From the NCBI RefSeq assembly GCF_014656095.1, contig NZ_BNBT01000012.1, positions 1 through 64,000 on the forward strand: a stretch of DNA of 64,000 nt, written 5' to 3'. Both the position numbers and the translations under genes were made by a program. The notes below the pieces were generated by a model. It worked only from the letters and a program-made list of their open reading frames with translations, had not been told where the DNA came from and searched no databases. Positions 49,726 through 58,132 of the stretch are shown one piece after another. The stretch's first letter is position 1, and the number at the start of each line of letters is the position of its first letter. The DNA is from Streptomyces longispororuber (GTDB taxonomy: Bacteria > Actinomycetota > Actinomycetes > Streptomycetales > Streptomycetaceae).

Positions 49726-50667
49726 ATGAGCACTACGGCCTCCGACAACCGCCTGCGCACCCTCGGTTCGAAGACCGCCGGTCCCGGTCACCCCGTCTAC
49801 ATCACCGGCGAGATCGGCATCAACCACAACGGCGACCTGGAGAACGCCTTCGCGCTCATCGACGCGGCCGCGGACGCGGGCTGCGACGCGGTGAAGTTCC
49901 AGAAGCGCACGCCCGAGATCTGCACCCCGCGCGACCAGTGGGACATCGAGCGCGACACCCCCTGGGGCCGCATGACGTACATCGACTACCGCCACCGCGT
50001 GGAGTTCGGCGAGGCCGAGTACCAGGCCATCAGCGAGCACTGCGCCAAGCGCGGCATCGACTGGTTCGCCTCCCCGTGGGACACCGAGGCGGTGGCGTTC
50101 CTGGAGAAGTTCGACGTCCCGGCCCACAAGGTGGCCTCCGCGTCGCTCACGGACGACGAGCTGCTGCGCGCCCTGCGCGCCACCGGCCGTACGATCATCC
50201 TCTCCACCGGCATGTCCACGCCAAAGCAGATCCGCCACGCGGTCGAGGTCCTGGGCAGCGACAACATCCTGCTCTGTCACGCCACGTCCACGTACCCGGC
50301 GAAGGCCGAGGAGCTGAACCTCCGCGTCATCAACACCCTCCAGGCCGAGTACCCGAACGTCCCGATCGGCTACTCCGGCCACGAGACGGGCCTGCAGACC
50401 ACCCTCGCCGCCGTCGCCCTCGGCGCCACCTTCGTCGAGCGGCACATCACCCTCGACCGCGCCATGTGGGGCTCCGACCAGGCCGCGTCCGTCGAGCCGC
50501 AGGGCCTGCAGCGCCTGGTCCGCGACATCCGCACCATCGAGGCGTCCCTCGGCGACGGCGTCAAGAAGGTGTACGAGTCCGAGCTCGGCCCGATGAAGAA
50601 GCTCCGCCGGGTGGCGGGCGTCGTCGCCGAGGCGGAGTCGGCCGACCGCGAGCCCGTCACCGTCTGA
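49726..50667 (+). CDS. neuB: NeuB-type nonulosonic acid synthase, no SAF domain
   Basis: A 313-residue synthase that would condense phosphoenolpyruvate with a six-carbon sugar. The TIM-barrel motifs are present: GEIGINHNGD, DAVKFQKRTP, ILSTGMSTPKQI, LCHATSTYPAK, GYSGHETGLQ and ATFVERHITLDR. The C-terminal antifreeze-like (SAF) domain that extends most NeuB proteins to about 350 residues is missing. It follows the neuA fusion after a GGAAAG site. In S. coelicolor a similar gene is linked to Kdn-containing teichulosonic acid. Confidence 0.88.
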   Translation: MSTTASDNRLRTLGSKTAGPGHPVYITGEIGINHNGDLENAFALIDAAADAGCDAVKFQKRTPEICTPRDQWDIERDTPWGRMTYIDYRHRVEFGEAEYQAISEHCAKRGIDWFASPWDTEAVAFLEKFDVPAHKVASASLTDDELLRALRATGRTIILSTGMSTPKQIRHAVEVLGSDNILLCHATSTYPAKAEELNLRVINTLQAEYPNVPIGYSGHETGLQTTLAAVALGATFVERHITLDRAMWGSDQAASVEPQGLQRLVRDIRTIEASLGDGVKKVYESELGPMKKLRRVAGVVAEAESADREPVTV

Positions 50668-50684
50668 CCGTCCGCACCACCCCC

Positions 50685-50718
50685 GCCGGCGGGCCGCGCC
50701 AGACCGCGCCCCGCCGGC
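50685..50718. terminator. hairpin after neuB
   Basis: GCCGGCGGG and its complement form a 9-bp stem, with four further inner pairs, 18 bases past the neuB stop. The rest of the 50668-51121 gap is GC-rich spacer in which I see no gene; it probably holds the promoter of the next gene. Confidence 0.55.
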
Positions 50719-51121
50719 CCTCGGCGCCCCCGGGAGCGCACCGGTGCCGCTCCCGCGCCGGGCGTTCCCGGGTGGCTGTGCCGGGGGTGCCGAGGGGGCG
50801 GTGCTCGCCGCGTCGCCCGGCCGGGCGAGGGGCCGCGTGCTCCATCCGGCCCACCCGCGTCACCCGGTCGTGCCGCGGCCGCCGAGTTCACCCGAAGCGC
50901 CGGGCAGGGCCTGAGCCGCCCGTGTCACCCGACCGGCCCCGGGGCCGTCCGAACCACCTGAATCGCCTAGATCACCTGAACCGCCCGAAGCGCGTTAACC
51001 ACTCGGACCACGTCCGTCACCAGGCCGCGCGACCCGCGTCGGCCGGCGGACGCGCAGGACGACTGCGCAGGACCACCTGATCTGCCCGGACCCGCCCCAT
51101 CCCGCACGGGAGGACCGACCC

Positions 51122-52279
51122 ATGTCAGCACGGAGCGCACGCCGCGCCGCGAGGGCACCGCACGGCACGCTGGCGTTCGTGGAGTCGCCGGTGCAGTTGC
51201 TCAACGTGCTGGAGTGGGCGCACCTGTCCACGGCACGTGAGCCCGAGACCGCCCCCGGCGACCTGACCCTCGTGGTGCTCGCCCCCACCGACCCCATGAC
51301 CCGGGGCCAGCTCCGCCGCATGTCCGAGCTGGCGCGCGTGGACGGCTTCCAGGTGCGCTGGGAGGAGGCGCGCGGCGGCACGACGGCGCCCTTCCACACC
51401 ATCGGCGGCCTCGCGGCCCCGCTGCGCAAGGCGGCCCGGGTGGTGATCGGCGACCCCTTCTCCCGCTACGTCCAACTGCTGCTCACCATCACGCGCGCCC
51501 GCGACCTGGTGGTCGTCGACGACGGCACGGCGACCATGGAGTTCGTCTCGCAGCTCGCCAAGGGCGAGCGGCTGGTGCGCTGGCACCGCAGGGGCGGCCG
51601 CCCCGGCCCCCGGGACATGGTCTTCATGCCGGTCTCGTCCTCGGCCCGCCGCCGTCTGACGCCGACCCCCAAGGGCCGGCGCCGGGTGGAGGTCTTCTCC
51701 TCGATGCCCATCGACGAGGCCCCCTCCGGCGTGACGGTCACCGTCAACTCCTTCGCGTGGACCCGGGCCCGCTTCGGCCCGCCGCGCATCACCAAGGGCG
51801 CGGACCTGGTGGGCACGTCCCTGGTGGAGACCGGGGTGGTGGACCTGGACCGCTACCTGGACGCGGTGGGCGCGCTGGCCCGTACGCACGGGGCGGCCCG
51901 CTACTTCGCGCACCGCCGCGAGAGCGCCGAGAAGCTCCACCGCCTAGCCGTGGAGACGGGCCTCCAGGTGATCCGCCCCGACCTGCCGCTGGAGCTGATC
52001 GCCCGCCGCGGCCCCATCGGCAGCACGATCCTGAGCTTCCCCTCCACGGTCGTCCACACCCTGCCCCTGGCCCTGGCCGGCACCGAGGTGAAGGTCGCGG
52101 TCATGGACATCGACCCGGCGTGGCTGACGGACAAGGCGTCACCGCGCGCGCAGGGCTTCCTCTCGGGCGTCACGGACACGGCCCGCGACGTCCACCGCCT
52201 GGCCGCCCTCCCCCACACCCCACCCGGCCCCGGCATCCCCACCCAGGGCGGCACCCAACAGACACCGGCTCCGGCGTAG
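51122..52279 (+). CDS. sialyltransferase-like glycosyltransferase candidate
   Basis: A 385-residue protein. The opening TLAFVESPVQLLNVLEW resembles the start of GT52 and lipooligosaccharide sialyltransferases. ARVVIGDPFSRYVQLLL, LVVVDDGTATMEFV and YFAHRRESAEKLHRLAVE follow, and the C-terminal GPIGSTILSFPSTVVHTLPL recalls the CMP-binding serine-threonine segment. No known Streptomyces function. It lies downstream of neuB on the same strand and most likely belongs to the same glycopolymer pathway. Family placement is tentative. Confidence 0.55.
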   Translation: MSARSARRAARAPHGTLAFVESPVQLLNVLEWAHLSTAREPETAPGDLTLVVLAPTDPMTRGQLRRMSELARVDGFQVRWEEARGGTTAPFHTIGGLAAPLRKAARVVIGDPFSRYVQLLLTITRARDLVVVDDGTATMEFVSQLAKGERLVRWHRRGGRPGPRDMVFMPVSSSARRRLTPTPKGRRRVEVFSSMPIDEAPSGVTVTVNSFAWTRARFGPPRITKGADLVGTSLVETGVVDLDRYLDAVGALARTHGAARYFAHRRESAEKLHRLAVETGLQVIRPDLPLELIARRGPIGSTILSFPSTVVHTLPLALAGTEVKVAVMDIDPAWLTDKASPRAQGFLSGVTDTARDVHRLAALPHTPPGPGIPTQGGTQQTPAPA

Positions 52280-52641
52280 GGGACCGGGCACGCCGTTCGC
52301 GCTCCGCCCGTAAGCAACCGTTGCGTCCGGGCTGTCCGGACCTGTGACCGGAGCGGCACAGGACCGCTCGGCAGAAATCTGTCGACTGCGGTGTGTGACG
52401 GTGAGGCCAAGGCGCTCGCCCTGCATGGCCGGAATGCGTCCCGGCTGCACAGGTCCTTCACACTGCTGTGGCACTCGACCTCTGCGCGCACGTGCTGGTG
52501 AGTACGGGAACCGCGGCCAAGGGTGAGGCCCTTCGTTCGCAGGTGTCACGAGGTACCGAACCGTTGGCTGGTACTCGCCCTGGTCGGGTGCTCCCAGTGA
52601 CCAGGCGGTCGAACAGCGCACGCGTTGTGGCCTGGGTCACA

Positions 52642-52670
52642 TTGACGGTTTGTGCGGGCGCGGCATTTAC
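52642..52670 (+). promoter_or_regulatory. candidate promoter upstream of FG-GAP gene
   Basis: TTGACG and ATTTAC are spaced 17 bases apart, ending 27 bases before the FG-GAP ATG. This is the best match in the 52280-52697 gap, which otherwise holds no gene that I can see. Confidence 0.35.
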
Positions 52671-52697
52671 TCACCCAGCCGTGAACGTTCTGTGACG

Positions 52698-54287
52698 ATG
52701 TTCGGTAACTCTGGGGTGGGGACTGTGGGGTTGAGCCAAGACGTGCACCGTGGTGCACGGCTGACGCGGTGGGGAGTGGCCGGCGCTCTGGTGGTGGCGG
52801 CCACGACATCCGTGACGGTGAGTACGCCCTCGGCGGCGGCTCCGGCGACGTGCGACGCGGGGGTGGGGTCGGACTTCAACGGCGACGGCATCCGGGACAT
52901 GGCCGTGGCCGACCCCGAGGCGACCGTGGCGGGCAAGGCGGAGGCCGGGCTGGTCCGTATCGTGCTCGGGGACGACAAGGGTGTCGTCGAGATCTCGCAG
53001 AAGCTGAGCGGGATGACGGCAGCACCTGAAGCGGGGGACAAGTTCGGCGCGTCCATCGCGGTGTACGACGCCGACAAGGACGGATGCGACGACCTGGCGG
53101 TCGGCGCGCCCTACGAGGACGTCACCACGGCCGACGGGGCCCAGGCCGACGCCGGTGCCGTCTACGTCATCCACGGCCGGCCCTCGGGCATCGGTGAGGG
53201 CTCCCGCATCAAGAGCTACACCCAGGCGGGCTTGGACGGGGACACCGCGACCGAGGCCGGGGACCTCTTCGGCTACGCCCTCGCGGCCGGCGTGAAGACC
53301 GGAGGCAAGCCGTACCTCGCCATCGGCGTGCCGGGGGAGGCCATCGGCAGTCTCTCGGACGCGGGGTGCATCCACTACGTTCAGGGGACCGCCAAGACCA
53401 CGGTCAACCAGGACGACCCGGACGTGCCCGGCGTGGCGGAGGCCAACGACCGGTTCGGCCACTCCCTCGCGGCCACCAGTCGTTTCGTCGCCGTCGGCGC
53501 ACCGGGAGAGGCGATCGGCGGAGAGACGTTCGCCGGAGCGGTGACGCTGTTCAACCACACCATCGAGGACGGCCGACCGACGCCCCTGGACGGCGTCGAC
53601 GAGAACCACCCGGCTCTGGTGTCCGGCGCGTCCGCCAAGGACGACCGGTTCGGCACGGCGCTGTCGATGGTCGCGTACCGGCCCTCCGGCGCTGACACCG
53701 ACACGGACGCGCTCCTGGCCGTCGGCGCCCCCAACGAGAACGTGGGCACCGTCACCGACGCGGGCGCCGTCACCGTCATCCGGATCAAGCCGTCTGGAGC
53801 CGTCACCGAGGTCGGTTTCCTCGACCGGCTGTCGTCCGGTGGAGACGAGCGCCCCGCGGCGTCGGACTTCTTCGGCCAGCGGGTCGCGCTGGCCAACACC
53901 GAACCGGGTGACCCCAGCACGGCGGAGACGATCAAGCTGGCCGTCAGCGTCCCCAACCAGGACGTGGGAGCCGCGGAGAACGCGGGCGCCGTGCACCTGC
54001 TGTCCCCCCTCCGCTCGCCGGGACGAACGGCCCAGGTCCTCACGCGGGGCCACGGCCTGCCCGGAACGGCCGAGGCACGCGACCTCCTCGGGCTCGGGCT
54101 GTGGGCCACGTACAAGGACCTGTATGTCGGAGTGCCCTACAGCAAGACACCGGGTGACCGGAAGGGCCTGGTGTACGCGGGCTCCTGGAAGCACTTCCAA
54201 GGCGGCTCAGGGGCCGTGCGCACGGTGAAGCCGGGCGCGGACGGGGTGCCGGACGAAGGCAAGGCCTTCGGCTCGGTCATCCGCTAG
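52698..54287 (+). CDS. secreted FG-GAP repeat protein
   Basis: A 529-residue secreted protein. ATG 52698 is used; an in-frame GTG at 52713 would open VGTVGL, like the N-terminus of the protein at 27403. The signal segment WGVAGALVVAATTSVTVS ends near AAAPA. Seven or so FG-GAP blades follow, with calcium-loop motifs DFNGDGIRDMAVA, DADKDGCDDLAVG and the recurring FGxxLA and VGAPxE patterns. It resembles the protein at 25755. It precedes the LamG and RHS genes on the same strand by 84 bases, so it may be secreted with them. Confidence 0.85.
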   Translation: MFGNSGVGTVGLSQDVHRGARLTRWGVAGALVVAATTSVTVSTPSAAAPATCDAGVGSDFNGDGIRDMAVADPEATVAGKAEAGLVRIVLGDDKGVVEISQKLSGMTAAPEAGDKFGASIAVYDADKDGCDDLAVGAPYEDVTTADGAQADAGAVYVIHGRPSGIGEGSRIKSYTQAGLDGDTATEAGDLFGYALAAGVKTGGKPYLAIGVPGEAIGSLSDAGCIHYVQGTAKTTVNQDDPDVPGVAEANDRFGHSLAATSRFVAVGAPGEAIGGETFAGAVTLFNHTIEDGRPTPLDGVDENHPALVSGASAKDDRFGTALSMVAYRPSGADTDTDALLAVGAPNENVGTVTDAGAVTVIRIKPSGAVTEVGFLDRLSSGGDERPAASDFFGQRVALANTEPGDPSTAETIKLAVSVPNQDVGAAENAGAVHLLSPLRSPGRTAQVLTRGHGLPGTAEARDLLGLGLWATYKDLYVGVPYSKTPGDRKGLVYAGSWKHFQGGSGAVRTVKPGADGVPDEGKAFGSVIR

Positions 54288-54371
54288 AGGCAGAGAGCTT
54301 CGACGCGTGCCCGCGGTGCGCGCCGGGGCCTGGTTCACGGCTCGGGCTCGGCTTACGACTCAGGGGGAACG

Positions 54372-57300
54372 GTGAAGAGCAGAGCGGTACGGCGCGCGCG
54401 AAGAAGCGCGGCCCTGGTGGTCGGCACCCTCACGTCCGCGCTGGCAGTCGTGGTCACCGGGCTGTCTCCCGCGGTCGCGACGCCGCAGGAACGCCCGGCC
54501 TCCGCGACGGCATCGGCTCCGCGGACAGCGCTCACGGACGACATCGCGCTCCGGACGTCGGAAGAGACCGGCAAACGTGTCGAAGTCCTTGGCAGGCGCA
54601 CAGAGCGCGGTCAGACGTTCGCGAACCCTGACGGCACCCTCACGGTCAAGGAGTACGCACAGCCGGTCCGTACGCGGAAGGGCGACGCCTGGACCGCGAT
54701 CGACACGACGCTGGTCGAACAGGCGAACGGCACTCTCGCTCCCAAGGCCACTCCCACCGCCGTGACCATCTCGGGCGGTGGAGACGGCCCGTTCGCCACG
54801 CTCGCCCGCGACGGCAAGACCCTCTCCCTGTCCTGGCCGGACAAGCTGCCCGCTCCCGAGGTGCAGGGCGCCACGGCCACGTACCGATCGGTCCTGCCGG
54901 ATGTCGACCTGGTCGTGCGCGCGGAGCCCGAGGGCTTCGCGCACCTGCTGGTCGTCAAGTCCGCCGAAGCGGCGGCCAACGCGAAGCTGGACGACATCGA
55001 GCTGCCCGTCGAGGCCCGGGGGGTCGCCGTGAGCGAGGCGGCCGGGGGCGGGCTGGTGGCGAAGGACGCGGCCACGGGTGGCACGGTCTTCGAGGCCCCG
55101 CAACCGGTGATGTGGGACTCCAGCGGCGACAGTCGGGCGGCACGGAAGCAGGACCGCGCGGCGGTGGCACCGCAGGCCGTGCCGGGTGACGGCGCCCGGG
55201 TCGCCGACGTCTCGCTCGGGCTGCGGCGCGGGGCCATCACCCTGAAGCCCGACATGAGCCTGCTCCGCGGCGAGCACACCCGCTACCCGGTGGTCATCGA
55301 CCCGGTCGCGAGAACGAAGAGCCGCACGGCATGGACCTGGGTATCGTCCGCCAAGCCCGGCCTGGAAGGCTGGAAGTTCCCCAACTCCGACGACGGAGTC
55401 GAGTCCGGCAAGGGCGTCGGCCGCTGCCCGGCGAACTTCTCCGTGCGCTGCACCGGTAGTGACGACGTACAGCGGCAGTACTACGCGATCCCGACCGGGA
55501 GCTTCGAGGGCAAGAAGATCCTCAAGGCCGAGTTCGCCATCACGCTGGTGCACACCTACAACAGCGAGGCACGCTCGGTGCAACTGCACCGGGTGAACAG
55601 CTCCGGCGGCAGTGCCATCAACTCCCGCACGAGCTGGTCCAACCGGCCTTCGAGCAAGGACCACATCACCTCGGAGTCACCGACCAACGCGACGGGCTCC
55701 TGTACGGCGACCAACCAGAACGTCCGCTTCAACGTGAAGGGCACCGTACAGAAGGCGGCGTCCAGCGGCTGGGACACCACCACCTTCGGCCTGCAGGCCG
55801 CGGACGAGGACTCGTACGCGGCCTGGAAGCGCTTCTGCAACAACGCCGCGCTGGAGGTGACGTACAACCGGCCGCCCTATCAGCCGAGGATGGACGAGCT
55901 GAACATGGACCCCGGAGGCAAGTGCGCCTACGGGGAGGCCACCAAGCACTACACCAAGAAGGCGCCCACGCTGTCCGCCACCATCTGGGACCCCGACCAC
56001 GGCGACGTGAAGGGCAACGCGGAGAAGATCAGGGCGCAGTTCGAGATCTTCTGGACGGACAAGAACGGGAACGAGAAGAAGTACGTCGTCACGACCGGCT
56101 ACCAGCAGTCGAACACCGAGCGAGGTCGTAACAGCGGCTACGAGAGGTTCACCTACAAGGCGGGGACGGACATCCGCGGGGACGGCACGGGTGCGTTCAC
56201 GCTGCCCCAGAACACCGTGATCGGCTGGTGGGTACGCGGCGGCGACGACATCGACGGCCCGGAGGAGTCCTGGGGGCCGTGGAGCCACGAAGGATCGGGT
56301 ACCCGGTGCGAGTTCATTCTCGACTCCACCAAGCCCGATGCGCCGGAGGTGAAGTCCGAGACGTACCCGGATGACGACAAGTGGCACGCGGGTGTGGGTG
56401 ACTACGGCTCCTTCGAGCTGCACTCGGAGGGCACCGACGTCGTCAAGTACCGGTATCAGTTCACGGGCGAGTCCGAGAGGACGGTCACGCCGAGCGCACC
56501 CGGCAGGCCGGTCACCGTGCGCTGGATGCCGCGGCGGGAAGCCCCGATGACGCTGTATGTCGAGGCCGAGGACCGCGCCGGCAACAGCAAGGAGATCACC
56601 AAGTCCTACCGTTTCCGGGTCGCGAAGGGGCGCTCCCCCAAGGCCGCCTGGGCACTGGCCGACCCGGTGGAATCCCGGCAGGCCGTGGGCAACGACGGTA
56701 CCCCGCCGGCGGCGGCAGGACCGGGCGTGACGTTCGGCGAGGACGGCCCGCACGGCTCCGTGCGCACCGCCGCGGCTCTGGACGGCAGCAGCGGCGCGTA
56801 TCTGAACGCCGGCCGTCACATCGTCGACACCGACGCGACGTTCTCGGTGGCCGCCTGGGTGCAGTTGCCCGAGCTGCCGAAGAAATCGATGACCGTGGTG
56901 AGCCAGGACGGCTCGGCCCAGTCGGGTTTCTCGCTCGGCTACGACGCCGGGGCCCGGCGCTGGTCCTTCCTGGCTCCTGACAGCGAGATCGACTCCACCA
57001 TCTCCTGGGAAGTGCAGGGTCCCCGGGCGGTGCCCGGAGAGTGGACGCATCTCGTCGGCGTCTACGACAAGGACGAGGCCAAGGCCGGAAGCGCCGGCAC
57101 GATGCGCATGTACGTCAACGGCACGCTGGTGAAGGGTGATGTCCAGGAGCGTCCCACGACCTGGAACGCCACCGGATCGCTGCAGATCGGACGCGCGCTG
57201 GTGCCCGCCGGGTACACCGCGAACCTGAAGGGAACCGTCGCGGACGTCCAGGTCTTCGACCGGGTGCTCGCCGCGGACGAGACGAAGAGCCTCGGCGGCA

Positions 57301-58040
57301 TTCCGCCCTTGCAGCGAGCGTACTGGGACATGGACGAGTCGGACGGCGACGTGCTCCCGAACCGGTCCGGCGGCAAGGGCCTGACGGCGCACGGCGGGGC
57401 GGCTGTCCATCAGGCGGACGACTCGTGTGACGTCCTCGACCCGAACTGCAAGCCGGCCGAGCCGCCCGTGTGGGGTGACGGACACCTCGCCCTCAACGGC
57501 AAGGACGGCTATGCGAGCCGAACCGCGGGACTGCTGAAATCCAAAGCCAGCTTCACCATCACCGCGCGGGCCAGGCTCAGCTCGCCCGACGCGACAGCCA
57601 CACAGACCGTCTTCTCGTTGCCCGGCAAGGACGGATCGGTGGCCGGTGTCCGCTTCGACAAGGACAGCAAGCACTGGAAGCTCCGGCTGACCGAGAAGGA
57701 CGCGTCGGACGCGTCCGTGACGGAGGCGGAAGCGCGTGACGTCCAGCCGAGCAGCGAGGGCAGAGGTGATCACCTCGCACTCTCCTACGACGCGCTGTTC
57801 GAGGAGGTACGGCTCTATGTCAACGGTGAGTGGACGGGCCAGGTCGTCCGGTGGTCCAACGACTGGGACTTCTCCACGGCCGGCTTCCAAGTGGGACGCG
57901 CGGGCCTGACCTCTGGCTCGCAGTACTTCTCCGGCGCGGTGGACGAGGTGCGCGTGTTCGACGGTGCGCTCGACGAGCCGCTCGTGGCCACCGTGGCGCA
58001 TCTGAAGTCCGGTGTGAACCTGGACGGCACCGTGACCTAG
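54372..58040 (+). CDS. secreted LamG-domain protein
   Basis: A 1222-residue secreted protein. The GTG follows AGGGGGAACG and opens a signal peptide (RSAALVVGTLTSALAVVVTG, cleavage near AVA). The N-terminal 400 residues match the large secreted proteins that stand before RHS genes in Streptomyces (TVKEYAQPVRTRKGDAWTAI, YPVVIDPVARTKSRTAWTWV). Two LamG-like jelly-roll domains are visible: about residues 800-985 (YLNAGRHIVDTDATFSVAAW) and 1040-1210 (FTITARARLS, LYVNGEWTGQVVRW). It ends 92 bases before the RHS gene and is very likely co-transcribed. Confidence 0.85.
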   Translation: MKSRAVRRARRSAALVVGTLTSALAVVVTGLSPAVATPQERPASATASAPRTALTDDIALRTSEETGKRVEVLGRRTERGQTFANPDGTLTVKEYAQPVRTRKGDAWTAIDTTLVEQANGTLAPKATPTAVTISGGGDGPFATLARDGKTLSLSWPDKLPAPEVQGATATYRSVLPDVDLVVRAEPEGFAHLLVVKSAEAAANAKLDDIELPVEARGVAVSEAAGGGLVAKDAATGGTVFEAPQPVMWDSSGDSRAARKQDRAAVAPQAVPGDGARVADVSLGLRRGAITLKPDMSLLRGEHTRYPVVIDPVARTKSRTAWTWVSSAKPGLEGWKFPNSDDGVESGKGVGRCPANFSVRCTGSDDVQRQYYAIPTGSFEGKKILKAEFAITLVHTYNSEARSVQLHRVNSSGGSAINSRTSWSNRPSSKDHITSESPTNATGSCTATNQNVRFNVKGTVQKAASSGWDTTTFGLQAADEDSYAAWKRFCNNAALEVTYNRPPYQPRMDELNMDPGGKCAYGEATKHYTKKAPTLSATIWDPDHGDVKGNAEKIRAQFEIFWTDKNGNEKKYVVTTGYQQSNTERGRNSGYERFTYKAGTDIRGDGTGAFTLPQNTVIGWWVRGGDDIDGPEESWGPWSHEGSGTRCEFILDSTKPDAPEVKSETYPDDDKWHAGVGDYGSFELHSEGTDVVKYRYQFTGESERTVTPSAPGRPVTVRWMPRREAPMTLYVEAEDRAGNSKEITKSYRFRVAKGRSPKAAWALADPVESRQAVGNDGTPPAAAGPGVTFGEDGPHGSVRTAAALDGSSGAYLNAGRHIVDTDATFSVAAWVQLPELPKKSMTVVSQDGSAQSGFSLGYDAGARRWSFLAPDSEIDSTISWEVQGPRAVPGEWTHLVGVYDKDEAKAGSAGTMRMYVNGTLVKGDVQERPTTWNATGSLQIGRALVPAGYTANLKGTVADVQVFDRVLAADETKSLGGIPPLQRAYWDMDESDGDVLPNRSGGKGLTAHGGAAVHQADDSCDVLDPNCKPAEPPVWGDGHLALNGKDGYASRTAGLLKSKASFTITARARLSSPDATATQTVFSLPGKDGSVAGVRFDKDSKHWKLRLTEKDASDASVTEAEARDVQPSSEGRGDHLALSYDALFEEVRLYVNGEWTGQVVRWSNDWDFSTAGFQVGRAGLTSGSQYFSGAVDEVRVFDGALDEPLVATVAHLKSGVNLDGTVT

Positions 58041-58132
58041 ACACCGGGAGGGGGCGGGCGGCTCCGCACCGGCTGGCCCGCACTCCTCCTCCCTCTCCGT
58101 CTGCCCCTTCCGAACCCTCCCGGAGACAACAC

